Positions 16,548 through 25,256 of a DNA stretch of 56,325 nucleotides are shown here, one piece after another. Made by a program: the position numbers and the translations under genes. Below the pieces are notes generated by a model. It did not search any database. It was not told the origin of the DNA and saw only the letters and a list, made by a program, of their open reading frames with translations. The DNA is taken from positions 1 to 56,325 of the forward strand of contig JAXHUR010000008.1 in NCBI GenBank assembly GCA_034189505.1, read 5' to 3'. The stretch is from Geoalkalibacter_A sp034189505. Its GTDB lineage: Bacteria > Desulfobacterota > Desulfuromonadia > Desulfuromonadales > Geoalkalibacteraceae. Within the stretch, counting starts at the first letter, position 1. Every line of letters begins with the position of its first letter.

Positions 16548-16673
16548 GATGATTTCAACGCATAACCCGGTCAGGCGAAATTGTTTCGGCTGTCGGGTGG
16601 TAATGTACCACCCCCCAACTCCCTAGGTCTGCAATCGCCCGGTCTCTCCCCCAAGGGGACCGGGACTTTTTTT
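16548..16673 (+). ncRNA. Candidate sigma-54-dependent small RNA
   Basis: A transcript of about 125 nt from the -24/-12 promoter would contain a perfect hairpin GGGTGGTA-atg-TACCACCC (16595-16613), a C-rich single-stranded stretch CCCAACTCCCT able to pair with Shine-Dalgarno sequences, and a strong intrinsic terminator. No ORF of note fits. Alternatively it is the attenuated leader of the isomerase gene at 16812. Confidence 0.4.
16638..16673 (+). terminator. Intrinsic terminator
   Basis: CCCGGTC (16638-16644) pairs with GACCGGG (16658-16664), followed by AC and seven T's. Confidence 0.75.
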
Positions 16674-16811
16674 ACCTTTTCCTCGCACCGTTTTCTGTGA
16701 GAGTATTAACCGTCTGGATTTTTCGTGGTTCTGTGGGCTGAGAAGTCACCTGCTGTTCTTCACAGTCTGATCACACGGTTTTCGCGCTCGCTGCGAAGGG
16801 AAAGTTTCTGT

Positions 16812-17780
16812 ATGTCAATCCATTCGAAAATTCTGTTTTCCATTCATTTCTTTTTTCTGTTGGTTTCTTATTCGGCGGCAGCACTGACTCCAGTGGTTGT
16901 GCAGGTCGGTGAGGTGGAAATCTCCGATTTTGAACTCAGCCTGCAGATGAAGCGCAGCATGCCGATGCAGGTGGGCTTTCATAGGGAAATTTCATCTGAC
17001 AGGATGGCGGAGATCAGGCAGAAAAATCTGGATGAACTGATCGAGAGGGCCTACAGGGTCAACTGGGCCCGCGATCATCAGGTTGCCGTAGAGGCTGCTC
17101 GCGTCGAGGAAGCCATGAAGCCCTTCATGCGTGGTTATTCATCGGCCGGGGAGATGAAGTCGGCTGTGGGAGCGGATGTGTTCTCAGTCCTTCGAACCTG
17201 GGTTTACCGCAGCCTGCTGGCCCAGAAAGCCGAAAAAGTTTATCTGGAAGGCAAGATCGACGTCAGTGACCGACAGGTTGAGGCTTACTACGAAGAGAAC
17301 AAAGGGCGCTTCTTCAGGCCGCGCCAGTTTCAGGCCAGCCATATCCTGGTCAAAGTCGACCCTGCCGCCAATGAGCAGGAACGTGAGCAGTCGCTCGCCC
17401 GGGCGCAGGAGTTGGCCCAGCGAGCCCGGGCGGGCGAGGATTTTTACGATCTGGCCTATTTCAACTCAGATGACAAGCGACGATTTGTTGGCGGAGATCT
17501 TGGAACTTTTCATGAGGGGCAGACGGTGAAAGCTTTCGAAGACGCGGTGATGAAAATGCAGCCGGGGGAGATTTCCGACCCAGTTCGCACCCGTTTCGGA
17601 TACCATATCATCAAGCTTAAGGGGGTCGAAGAAGCCCGCCAGATGCGATTCGACGAGATGGAAGATAAAATCCGGGCCGACCTCGAACAGGAGCAGCGCG
17701 AGGCGCTGCTGGAAACATGGGCGGATGAACTCCGGGAACAATATCCGCTCCAGAAGGAGCCTGTTGGCGCAGGCCGTTAA
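16812..17780 (+). CDS. Secreted PpiC/SurA-type peptidyl-prolyl isomerase
   Basis: 322 residues. The signal peptide (KILFSIHFFFLLVSYSAAA) is followed by a SurA-like helical N-domain and one parvulin domain (about residues 174-271: FQASHILVKVD, GGDLGTF, FGYHIIKLKG). Such proteins assist folding of exported proteins in the periplasm. An ATG 87 bases upstream is also in frame, but 16812 places the hydrophobic signal at the N-terminus. A preceding intrinsic terminator suggests separate expression from the sigma-54 transcript. Convergent with yedF. Confidence 0.88.
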   Translation: MSIHSKILFSIHFFFLLVSYSAAALTPVVVQVGEVEISDFELSLQMKRSMPMQVGFHREISSDRMAEIRQKNLDELIERAYRVNWARDHQVAVEAARVEEAMKPFMRGYSSAGEMKSAVGADVFSVLRTWVYRSLLAQKAEKVYLEGKIDVSDRQVEAYYEENKGRFFRPRQFQASHILVKVDPAANEQEREQSLARAQELAQRARAGEDFYDLAYFNSDDKRRFVGGDLGTFHEGQTVKAFEDAVMKMQPGEISDPVRTRFGYHIIKLKGVEEARQMRFDEMEDKIRADLEQEQREALLETWADELREQYPLQKEPVGAGR

Positions 17781-17821
17781 TAGGTCTTCCTGATTAAGTG
17801 TTTTAAATGGCTGCGTTTTTC

Positions 17822-18409
17822 TTACGGCCGAATGATGCGTCCGGCTTCGTTGAGGTGGGTGGCAATGTCGTGCATGTTGGAGATGCGCCCCACAGCGACG
17901 TCTTCCTTGAGGTGAAAGTACTCCAGGCAAAGGCCGCAGGCGGCGATATCGACGCCTTTTCCCGCCAGCTTTTGCAGCGCTTCCACGGCGCTGTGGCCCA
18001 TACACACCAGTTTGACCCCCGTATTGACGAAGAAGATTGCATCAGGAAGGCGGTCGAGTTCGAGCAGGGTGACCAGGTAGTTGCTGAGCAGGACTCTGCC
18101 CAATTCCTCGTTGCCACTTCCCATAATGTCTGCACCGATGTAAACTACGGTTTTGCCTTCGGCAGGCGGAGGGTCGATGTCGCAGGATATGGATTCGATG
18201 CCGGGTGTCAGGCGAAGGCGGTAGCCATCGGTCACATTGCTGATGTCGATGCCGTAGCCCAGGCTTTCGGCCAGGCGGCGCACATTTTCACGGGCGACAT
18301 TGTCGCTGACGAGAACATCAACCGTCTCCTCCTGTTGCGCAAGAAGAAACTTTCGGGTTTCGATGACGGGTGCCGGGCATTTTTTTCCACGACAATCAAG
18401 AGTCTGCAT
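17822..18409 (-). CDS. yedF: YedF: TusA-like/DsrE-like selenium-metabolism protein
   Basis: 195 residues. Residues 1-75 are a TusA/SirA fold with LDCRGKKCPAPVIETRK (CPxP motif, Cys11). Residues 95-195 are a DsrE/F-like fold (VVYIGADIMGSGNEELGRVL, GVDIAACGLCLEYF). This two-domain architecture is the YedF family, which co-occurs with selenium-utilisation genes and may act as a persulfide/perselenide carrier. selC is 3.9 kb away in the same orientation. A large inverted repeat lies 49-78 bases upstream of the start. Confidence 0.9.
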   Translation of the reverse strand: MQTLDCRGKKCPAPVIETRKFLLAQQEETVDVLVSDNVARENVRRLAESLGYGIDISNVTDGYRLRLTPGIESISCDIDPPPAEGKTVVYIGADIMGSGNEELGRVLLSNYLVTLLELDRLPDAIFFVNTGVKLVCMGHSAVEALQKLAGKGVDIAACGLCLEYFHLKEDVAVGRISNMHDIATHLNEAGRIIRP

Positions 18410-18457
18410 GATGATTCTCTCTTTCCTGGAACCGGTTTATTTATATATGCTCCGTGC

Positions 18458-18487
18458 GTCCGTTTGATGTTCAAAATTCAAACGGAC
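18458..18487. promoter_or_regulatory. 10-bp perfect inverted repeat upstream of yedF
   Basis: GTCCGTTTGA, ten bases, TCAAACGGAC. It sits just upstream of the AT-rich TATATAAA region that precedes yedF on the minus strand, an operator-like position. No T run follows, so it is not a terminator. Confidence 0.45.
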
Positions 18488-18575
18488 TGAACGGATTGTT
18501 TTTGATATCGGTATTTTTAATCTCACTTATTGGATAAAACTGTATGTCGGCAGAGTTTAATGCCGATGGCACAAT

Positions 18576-18872
18576 TTGACAAGGGCTTGCTGCACCCCGA
18601 TGCTGGATCATCTGTTTTATATCTGCGACAGTGAAGACGGAATGCTGCGTTTTCTACCCAAAATGCTCACTGGGCAGATGTCCCCACCAAGCGCAATTAC
18701 GATGCGCAGGCATTGCCGTTTTCCGGTGATGGCGGGCAATTGCGCCTGGCTCGGCCTGTCGGTCTCTTACGGTAGTGTGCAGCACCACGGTGGAACCATC
18801 ACGGTTTCCAAGGCGCCGGAGCAAGGCACAACCTTTACAGTTTCACTGCCTTTCGACCGCGGGCAGCACTGA
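18576..18872 (+). pseudogene. C-terminal remnant of a sensor histidine kinase
   Basis: The last ~40 residues (LGLSVSYGSVQHHGGTITVS, then GTTFTVSLPF) are the end of an HATPase_c domain including part of the G2 box. The upstream N, G1 and phosphoacceptor regions are absent; the preceding ~60 residues of the frame are not kinase-like. The rest of 18410-18892 holds only the inverted repeat described separately. The fragment ends 20 bases before the haem-protein gene, so a kinase gene once stood here, probably co-transcribed with it. Confidence 0.65.
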
Positions 18873-18892
18873 CAAGCGGCAGGGAGGATCTG

Positions 18893-19543
18893 ATGGCATT
18901 GAAAAAAACAATTGGGGTCCCAGTTGCAGTTCTTGTTTTCATTCTGGCCATGGCGGCAGTCTCCTACAGCTGGGACTGTCGCTCACTGCCGGAAGAGGAT
19001 GCACGGATCGCCGCAGCGCGTGTTGCGGCCATGGACCTGGCTGTTTCTCTGAAAGGCCAGTTGATGAGGACCATCAATGAGGACGGGGCTGTGGCGGCGA
19101 TCCCTTTCTGTCATGAACGGGCGCCCCACATCACTCAGAGCCTTTCCGAATCGCGCGGCTGGCGCGTCGACCGCACGGCGCTGCGAGTGCGCAATCCTGA
19201 TAACCGGCCCGATGATTGGGAGCGCGACGTTCTTGAAAAATTTTCACAACGGATCGAAAATGGCGGTGCGGTGGCGGAACAGGAATTCTGGCAGATCTGT
19301 GAGTCGCCGGAAGGCAAGCGACAGTTTCGCTACATGAAGGCCATCCCCACGGGAGAAGTCTGCCTGGTATGCCACGGCTCCGATATTGACCCTGAGGTGG
19401 CCGAAAACCTTGATCGCCTTTATCCTCAGGATCAGGCCCGCGGCTTTGAGCTGGGGGAGTTGCGTGGGGCGGTCACTATTACCCGCGAACTGGAAGATGG
19501 CGATGGCAATCCGACTGAATCAGTATCTGAGGAGCGAAAATAA
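18893..19543 (+). CDS. Exported Tll0287-like (DUF3365) haem-binding protein
   Basis: 216 residues. The N-terminal signal or anchor helix (TIGVPVAVLVFILAMAAVSY) precedes a domain resembling Tll0287/DUF3365 (PFCHERAPHI, VRNPDNRPDDWE, RQFRYMKAIPTGEVCLVCHG). The c-type haem motif CLVCH lies at residues 157-161. These domains occur alone or as sensory input modules of kinases and chemoreceptors. GGAGG precedes the ATG. The adjacent kinase fragment suggests a former redox-sensing pair. Overlaps the next gene by one base. Confidence 0.85.
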   Translation: MALKKTIGVPVAVLVFILAMAAVSYSWDCRSLPEEDARIAAARVAAMDLAVSLKGQLMRTINEDGAVAAIPFCHERAPHITQSLSESRGWRVDRTALRVRNPDNRPDDWERDVLEKFSQRIENGGAVAEQEFWQICESPEGKRQFRYMKAIPTGEVCLVCHGSDIDPEVAENLDRLYPQDQARGFELGELRGAVTITRELEDGDGNPTESVSEERK

Positions 19544-19758
19544 TGTTCAAACGGACTCTGGCGGCGGCGGCTTTGTTTCTGCTTCTGGCTGCCTGCGGCG
19601 ATTCGGCCGCCAAACTCTATGAAACCGCTCTGTTTGAAGAGAAGCAGCGCAACACCGAACATGCCTCCAAGCTTTATCGCGAGATTCTGTCCCGCTACCC
19701 CGAGGCTCCGGAAGCACGGCTGGCGCGAGAGCGTCTGGAGGCTCTGGAAGGTAAATAG
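19543..19758 (+). CDS. Small lipoprotein with TPR-like segment
   Basis: 71 residues. Lipobox LAAC with Cys18 as the lipidated residue, then one helix-turn-helix repeat with the pattern YETALFEEKQRNTEHASKLY and REILSRYPEAPEARLARERL, like the repeats of BamD/YbgF-type proteins. TAATG overlap couples it to the haem protein. Function unknown. Confidence 0.75.
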   Translation: MFKRTLAAAALFLLLAACGDSAAKLYETALFEEKQRNTEHASKLYREILSRYPEAPEARLARERLEALEGK

Positions 19759-19780
19759 AAATCGTCACTGCTGGCAATCT

Positions 19781-21163
19781 TCATTTCTTCGGGCTGTGCT
19801 CCAGTCGCGCCACCGATTCAACATGGGGTGTCTGCGGAAACATGTCGACCGGCTGAATCTCGTCACAGCGATACCCCTGTTCGGCCAGAAGTGCCAGGTC
19901 GCGGGCCAGCGTCTCGGGGTTGCAGCTCACATAGATGAGCGTGCGCGGCGCCAGTGAGGCGACGGCGCGCAACGCCTCCGGATCGCACCCCTTGCGCGGC
20001 GGATTGACGGTGACCACCGCCGGACGGGATGTCAGTGCCAGGTCTTCGAGAATCTGAGCCGCATCGCCGGCCAAAAAGCGGCAGTTGCCAAACTCGTTGA
20101 GGCGTGCATTGTCCGCGGCGTTGCGCACCGCTTCCTGCACCACTTCAACACCGGTTATCGCCCGGGCGTCGCGGGCCAGATTCAGAGCGATGCCGCCGAT
20201 GCCGCAATAGAGATCGACCGCTTCCTCCTCCTTGCTCAGCCCGGCCCATTCCCGCGCCAGTTGGTAAATGCGCTCGGCCTGGTCGTGGTTGACCTGAAAG
20301 AAGGCGTTGGGCCCGATGCGCAGCTTAAGATCGCCGACCTGATCCAGCAGGCTGGGATGGCCCATCATCCGCAGTGTCTGATTGCCCCAGATAGCATTGC
20401 CGCTGCCGGTGTTGATATTCTGATGCACCGACACCACGGTGGGAACTTTTTTCACCAGCCATTTGGCCAGATGGATCACTTCACGGTCGCAGCGCTCGCG
20501 GGTGACGAAAGTCACCATCGCTTCGTTGCGCTGTGGGCTGACCCGCACCACCAGGTAGCGCAGCAGCCCGTGATCCTTGTCGGGACGGTAAACAAAAACC
20601 CCCTGCCGTTCGATCTCCTCCCGCACCACCGCCACAACCTCATTGATCAGTGGATGATGCAGCGGACAGTCGCCGATGTCGATCACCTGATGGGTGTTGC
20701 GGCGGTAGAGGCCGATTTTGACCCTGCCGCGCTCCTTGCCGATGGCCAGCTTGGCGCTGCTGCGGTAGCCCAGCTGTCTGGGCGCCTCCAGGACGGTATT
20801 GACTTTGATTTCGGTCAATTCAGGATAGGCGGCCAGGGCGCGTGCCACTTTTTCGTGCTTGAAATGCAGCTGCGCTGCGTAATCCATGGAGATCAGCGGA
20901 CACCCCTGGCACTGCTCGGCCTTTGAGCAGTTCTGCCGACGGCTGCGTTCGCGGGCGTTGGTCAGACGTTTGACCATGCGGGCCCCGATGGTGTGACGCC
21001 CCTCGTATTCAATCTCCGCCAGAATCTTCTCGCCCGGCAGAGCGCCCACGACCCGCACGGTTTTTCCGCCCTGCTCGCACAGGCCGATGCCTTCGTCGTC
21101 AAGCCGCTCGATGGTAAATTCTTCTTTGCGGTTCTGCTGACCTTTTTTACGCCGTGCCGTCAT
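19781..21163 (-). CDS. rlmD: 23S rRNA (uracil-C5)-methyltransferase, RlmD/RumA family
   Basis: 460 residues from ATG 21163 (AAAGG upstream); a longer frame to 21310 would overlap ispG and has no conserved residues. A short TRAM domain (residues 12-70) is followed by 4Fe-4S cysteines Cys79, Cys85 and Cys88, plus a fourth in IGDCPLHH. The methylase core has DLYCGIGGIAL, NPPRKGCD and catalytic Cys414 in VSCNPETLARD. RlmD methylates U1939 of 23S rRNA; paralogues RlmC/TrmA-like have similar cores, so the exact position is inferred. Divergent from ispG. Confidence 0.88.
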   Translation of the reverse strand: MTARRKKGQQNRKEEFTIERLDDEGIGLCEQGGKTVRVVGALPGEKILAEIEYEGRHTIGARMVKRLTNARERSRRQNCSKAEQCQGCPLISMDYAAQLHFKHEKVARALAAYPELTEIKVNTVLEAPRQLGYRSSAKLAIGKERGRVKIGLYRRNTHQVIDIGDCPLHHPLINEVVAVVREEIERQGVFVYRPDKDHGLLRYLVVRVSPQRNEAMVTFVTRERCDREVIHLAKWLVKKVPTVVSVHQNINTGSGNAIWGNQTLRMMGHPSLLDQVGDLKLRIGPNAFFQVNHDQAERIYQLAREWAGLSKEEEAVDLYCGIGGIALNLARDARAITGVEVVQEAVRNAADNARLNEFGNCRFLAGDAAQILEDLALTSRPAVVTVNPPRKGCDPEALRAVASLAPRTLIYVSCNPETLARDLALLAEQGYRCDEIQPVDMFPQTPHVESVARLEHSPKK

Positions 21164-21200
21164 GTCAAACCTTTCTTGCGGGAACAGAATGAGTTGTGGC

Positions 21201-21229
21201 AAGTTAAGACTTTGAGCTCCCGCTGTCAA
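21201..21229 (-). promoter_or_regulatory. Sigma-70 promoter of rlmD
   Basis: TTGACA (21229-21224), 17-base spacer, TAACTT (21206-21201) on the minus strand, 38 bases before the start codon. Confidence 0.5.
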
Positions 21230-21308
21230 TGAGCTTCCACGGTGCGATGCCTCATTTGACGGCGTGTTGTGCTTCAACGATTCCAGATGAAAGGGTGAAT
21301 TCGGTCCC

Positions 21309-22400
21309 ATGAATCATCAATCCCGCCAGATCCATATCGGATCCGTTGCCGTCGGGGGCGGTGCGCCGGTGACGGTGCAGTCCATGACCAGCACCGACAC
21401 CCGCAACATTGGCGCGACCTGCGCCCAGATCGACCGCCTGGTCGCCGCCGGCTGCGAAATCGTGCGTTGTGCGGTGCCTGACGCCGATGCCGCCTCCGCC
21501 CTGGCATCCATCAGAACGCACTGCCCGATCCCTCTGATTGCCGACATCCATTTCGACCATCGTCTGGCTCTGCAGGTGATTGCCGGAGGCGTCGACGGCT
21601 TGCGCATCAACCCCGGCAACATCGGGGACCGCTGGAAGGTGACGGAAGTGGTTGCCGCCTGCCGCGATCGGGGCGTACCGATCCGCATCGGCGTCAACGG
21701 CGGATCGCTTGAGAAGGAGCTGCTGGAAAAGCATGGCCATGCGACGCCCGAAGCGATGGTGGAAAGCGCACTCGGACATGTGCACATCCTAGAGGAGCTG
21801 GGGTTCGATCAGATCAAAGTCAGCCTCAAGGCTTCCGACATCCGGCGCACCGTGGCCGCCTATCGCCTGCTCGCCCGGCAGGTGGACTACCCGCTGCACA
21901 TCGGCGTCACTGAAGCAGGCACCACCTGGGGAGGAACCATCAAGAGCGCGGTAGGGCTTGGCATTCTGCTGCATGACGGCATCGGCGACACGCTGCGGGT
22001 TTCCCTGACCGGCGACCCGGTAGAAGAGGTCAAGGTCGGCTGGGAAATTCTCAAGTCCCTTGGCTTGCGCGAGCGCGGCCCGGTTTTCGTCAGCTGCCCG
22101 ACCTGCGGCCGCTGCCGGGTGGATCTGATCGCGGTGGCGGAAGAGGTGGAGCGACGCCTGCGCGATCTGCCCGAACCGCTGACGGTGGCGGTCATGGGCT
22201 GTGCCGTCAACGGACCGGGCGAGGCGCGCGAGGCCGATATCGGCCTCGCCGGCGGCGAAGGGCAGGGGCTGCTGTTCCGCAGTGGTGAAGTGGTGCGCAA
22301 GGTGCCTCAGGCCGAGATGGTCGAGGCCCTGGTGGAGGAGGTTCAGTCTCTGCTGGCAGAGCGTTGCGCCGGCTGTCACAGTCAGGATGAAGATCACTGA
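21309..22400 (+). CDS. ispG: 4-hydroxy-3-methylbut-2-en-1-yl diphosphate synthase
   Basis: 363 residues. A TIM-barrel start (VTVQSMTSTDTRN), LIADIHFDHRLAL, RINPGNIGD, GVNGGSLEKELLEKHG, and a C-terminal 4Fe-4S region with SCPTCGRC and VMGCAVNGPGEA. The enzyme reductively opens MEcPP in the non-mevalonate isoprenoid pathway. Length matches the short bacterial form. AAAGGG precedes the ATG. Followed by a small Imm27-like gene and a methyltransferase on the same strand. Confidence 0.96.
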   Translation: MNHQSRQIHIGSVAVGGGAPVTVQSMTSTDTRNIGATCAQIDRLVAAGCEIVRCAVPDADAASALASIRTHCPIPLIADIHFDHRLALQVIAGGVDGLRINPGNIGDRWKVTEVVAACRDRGVPIRIGVNGGSLEKELLEKHGHATPEAMVESALGHVHILEELGFDQIKVSLKASDIRRTVAAYRLLARQVDYPLHIGVTEAGTTWGGTIKSAVGLGILLHDGIGDTLRVSLTGDPVEEVKVGWEILKSLGLRERGPVFVSCPTCGRCRVDLIAVAEEVERRLRDLPEPLTVAVMGCAVNGPGEAREADIGLAGGEGQGLLFRSGEVVRKVPQAEMVEALVEEVQSLLAERCAGCHSQDEDH

Positions 22401-22419
22401 GAAGGAGGTTGTGCAGATT

Positions 22420-22728
22420 ATGGTCGTTGATGCTGAAGAATGGGAGCTCAAGCCCGAAGATCGGGATCTAAGGGGATTCTGGATCGATCTGGGCAGCCGC
22501 ATGGAGAAGGATGCCGCCTGGGCGCGCATCGAATGGCTCATTGCGGAGCGGCTTGAACTGGTGGCGCGGGGCGAAGGGAAAAACGCCCTGTATCGCGATC
22601 CTCGGGACGGGCGCCTATGGGAGCTGGCCCATGACCATGCCGCGCTCAAGGACGGCGGTCCGCCGCGCCTGAGCCTGCTTGATGCCGAGAGTGCCGCGCG
22701 GCGCTACGATCAGCTGGGAAACCCCTGA
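22420..22728 (+). CDS. Imm27-like small protein
   Basis: 102 residues from ATG 22420; GGAGG lies about 11 bases upstream. An in-frame ATG at 22387 would add 11 residues and overlap ispG. The pattern LRGFWIDLGSRMEKDAAWAR, RIEWLI, ALYRDPRDGRLWEL and GGPPRLSLL followed by a final Tyr resembles the Imm27 immunity-protein family of polymorphic toxin systems. No toxin gene is adjacent. In this setting it may be a domesticated housekeeping protein; function unknown. Confidence 0.6.
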   Translation: MVVDAEEWELKPEDRDLRGFWIDLGSRMEKDAAWARIEWLIAERLELVARGEGKNALYRDPRDGRLWELAHDHAALKDGGPPRLSLLDAESAARRYDQLGNP

Positions 22729-22738
22729 GGCGGAGATA

Positions 22739-23497
22739 ATGCGCGAAGCGCATACTTTTGCCGATCATTTTTCCGCGCTGGCGGAGGGCTACCGGCAGCA
22801 TCGCCCCAATTATCCAAGACGGTTGTGGCATGAACTGTCGCAAAAGGCACCCGGGCGAAATACGGCATGGGACTGCGGCTGCGGCAGCGGCCAGGCGGCG
22901 TTGGGGTTGGCTGAATTCTTCGGCCGGGTGATGGCTACCGACGCCAGCGCCGAGCAGATCGCCCGCGCCCGTCGCCATCCCAACGTAACCTACCGTGTCG
23001 CTCCGGCGGAAGCTTCTGGACTGGCCGATGCGGAAGTTGATCTTGTCGTGGTCGCGCAGGCCCTGCACTGGTTCGATGTCGAGGCCTTTTACCGTGAAGC
23101 CCGGCGTGTGCTGGTTCCGGGAGGGTTGCTGGCGGTCGTGGGCTACGGCTGGCTGTCCGTCAATGCGCCCGTCGACCGCCTGCTGCACTATTTTTACGCC
23201 GGGATTCTCGGCCCCTGGTGGCCGCTCGAGCGCCGCATCCTCAACCAGGGCTACCGCACCCTGCCGTTTCCTTTTCCGGAGCTGCCGGCGCCGCGCCTGA
23301 CGCTGCGGGCCGAATGGGATCTCTCCCAGTTGCGCGGCTACCTGGAAACCTGGTCGGCTTTGAAAAACTACCGCTCCAGCCTGGGGTGTGATCCCCTGGC
23401 TCCGCTGCTGCCGGCCCTGGTCCGCCTGTGGGGCGATCCCCGCCGGAAGCGCCTGGTGACCTGGCCTCTCTTTCTGCGTCTCGGTCGCCTCGACTGA
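22739..23497 (+). CDS. Class I SAM-dependent methyltransferase
   Basis: 252 residues from ATG 22739. Motif I WDCGCGSGQAALGLAEFF, acidic ATDASAEQI, and VVVAQALHWFDVEAFYREAR characterise the Methyltransf_11/Tam-like group. The DHFSALAEGYRQHRPNYP start is typical of small-molecule methylases related to trans-aconitate methyltransferase. Substrate unknown. Ten bases after the Imm27-like gene, so probably in the ispG operon. Convergent with ilvB. Confidence 0.8.
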   Translation: MREAHTFADHFSALAEGYRQHRPNYPRRLWHELSQKAPGRNTAWDCGCGSGQAALGLAEFFGRVMATDASAEQIARARRHPNVTYRVAPAEASGLADAEVDLVVVAQALHWFDVEAFYREARRVLVPGGLLAVVGYGWLSVNAPVDRLLHYFYAGILGPWWPLERRILNQGYRTLPFPFPELPAPRLTLRAEWDLSQLRGYLETWSALKNYRSSLGCDPLAPLLPALVRLWGDPRRKRLVTWPLFLRLGRLD

Positions 23498-23522
23498 GCA
23501 TCCCACATCTCACCTATTGCGG

Positions 23523-25205
23523 CTAACTCTCCCAATCCTCCGGTGCGAACAGCGCCTCCACTGACTTTTTCCCCGGCGGCACCATGGGGAAGCAGTAACA
23601 GTCGGGATCGATGTCGATATCGATCACCACCGGCCCGTCGATCTCCATGGCTTTCTGCAGGGCATGGGTGAGTTCATTCTTGCGGCTGACCTTGATGGCT
23701 TCGACCTTGAAGCCGCGTGCCACGGTGCAGAAATCTACATGACCGCCCAGGTCCGTGGCGGCATAGCGCTTCTTCAGAAAAACGTGCTGGAACTGGCGTA
23801 CCATCCCCAGTTTGCCGTTGTTGAGGATGATGGTTTTGACCGGCAGGTTGTAATATGAGCAGGTGGCCAGCTCCTGGATGTTCATCTGGAAGGCGCCGTC
23901 ACCGTTGATGGCGAACACCGGCTGCCCCTTGCGCCCCAGCGCCGCGCCCACCGCCGCCGGCAGGGCGTAGCCCATGGTGCCCAGACCGCCGCTGGTCAGG
24001 TACTGGCGCGGTTGATGAAAGCGGAAGAAGTTGGCGGTCCACATCTGCGAGAGCCCGACGTCGGAGGCCACCACCGGCGATTCCCCGGCGACGCGGCAGA
24101 TGGCGTCCATGATCTCGTGGGGCATGAGCGCGTCACTCTGCGGGCGGGGCAGGGGAGCTTCTTTCTTCCACTCCTCGATCTGGCTGAGCCAGGGGGAGCG
24201 GTCCTTGCTTTCCACCAGTTCCGCCAGGCGCTCCATGGCTTCGCCGGCATCGCTGACGATAGGCAGATGCACCTGCACGGTTTTGCGGATGCTGGCCGGA
24301 TCGATGTCGACCTGGATGATCTTGGCGTTGGGCGCAAATCCCTCGATGCGACCGGTGACCCGGTCGTCGAAGCGGGCGCCGATGGCGATCAGGCAGTCGC
24401 ATTCATGCACCGCCATATTGGCATACCAGGCGCCGTACATGCCGAGCATGCCGACGGAGAGAGGGGAGTCGGCATCCATGACGCCGATCGCCATCAGCGT
24501 GTTGGTGACCGGCAGGCTGCCTTTTTGCGCCAGGGCGCGCAGCGCTTCATGACTGTTGGAGAGGGTGATGCCGCCGCCGGCATAGATCAGCGGCCGCTTG
24601 GCTTTGTTGATGAGGTCGGCCGCTTTCTTGAGCTGCTTGATGTTGAGGGTCGGCATCTCCTGGTAGCCGCGGCGGCCGATCTCCGTCGGGATTTCGCCGT
24701 CCCATCCCGCCGCCAGCACGTCGCTGGGCAGATCTACCAAAACCGGGCCGGGGCGGCGTGTGCGGGCGACGTAAAAGGCTTCGCGGATGATGCGCCCCAG
24801 ATCCTTGACATCGGTAACCACATAGTTGTGCTTGGTGATCGGGCGCGTGATGCCGGTCATATCCGCCTCCTGAAAGGCGTCGTTGCCAATATCGGCGGTG
24901 GTGACCTGGCAGGTCAGCGCCACCATGGGCACCGAATCCATGTAAGCGGTGGCGATGCCGGTGACCAGATTGGTGGCGCCGGGGCCCGACGTGGTCAGGC
25001 AGACGCCCACCTTGCCGGTGGTGCGCGCGTAGCCGTCGGCGGCATGGGCGGCGCCCTGCTCGTGGCGGACCAGAATGTGGGCAATCTCCCTGTCATCCAT
25101 CAGGGTGTCGTGCAGCAGCAGAGTGCGCGCCCCCGGATAGCCGAAGATGGTGTCGACCCCTTCCTGCTTGAGACATTCGATCAGGATCTGTGCTCCGGTT
25201 TTCAT
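23523..25205 (-). CDS. ilvB: Acetolactate synthase large subunit
   Basis: 560 residues. Thiamine-diphosphate enzyme: N-terminal pyrimidine domain with RHEQGAAHAADGYAR (catalytic Glu), central FAD/Rossmann domain, and C-terminal GDGAFQMNIQELATC (diphosphate and magnesium binding). It joins two pyruvates, or pyruvate and 2-oxobutyrate, in the first common step of valine, leucine and isoleucine synthesis. The branched-chain leader attenuator upstream supports a biosynthetic role. No ilvN small-subunit gene follows; the next downstream gene is on the other strand. AAGGAG precedes the start. Confidence 0.93.
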   Translation of the reverse strand: MKTGAQILIECLKQEGVDTIFGYPGARTLLLHDTLMDDREIAHILVRHEQGAAHAADGYARTTGKVGVCLTTSGPGATNLVTGIATAYMDSVPMVALTCQVTTADIGNDAFQEADMTGITRPITKHNYVVTDVKDLGRIIREAFYVARTRRPGPVLVDLPSDVLAAGWDGEIPTEIGRRGYQEMPTLNIKQLKKAADLINKAKRPLIYAGGGITLSNSHEALRALAQKGSLPVTNTLMAIGVMDADSPLSVGMLGMYGAWYANMAVHECDCLIAIGARFDDRVTGRIEGFAPNAKIIQVDIDPASIRKTVQVHLPIVSDAGEAMERLAELVESKDRSPWLSQIEEWKKEAPLPRPQSDALMPHEIMDAICRVAGESPVVASDVGLSQMWTANFFRFHQPRQYLTSGGLGTMGYALPAAVGAALGRKGQPVFAINGDGAFQMNIQELATCSYYNLPVKTIILNNGKLGMVRQFQHVFLKKRYAATDLGGHVDFCTVARGFKVEAIKVSRKNELTHALQKAMEIDGPVVIDIDIDPDCYCFPMVPPGKKSVEALFAPEDWES

Positions 25206-25256
25206 GGCGGTCAGTTCTCCTTTATGTTGATCGCTCGCGTTGGGAAAATCCGAAAT

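Noticed and set aside
17807..18490. 227-codon plus-strand frame over yedF
   Set aside because: It is the shadow of yedF, whose CPxP and DsrE-like features are clear on the minus strand.
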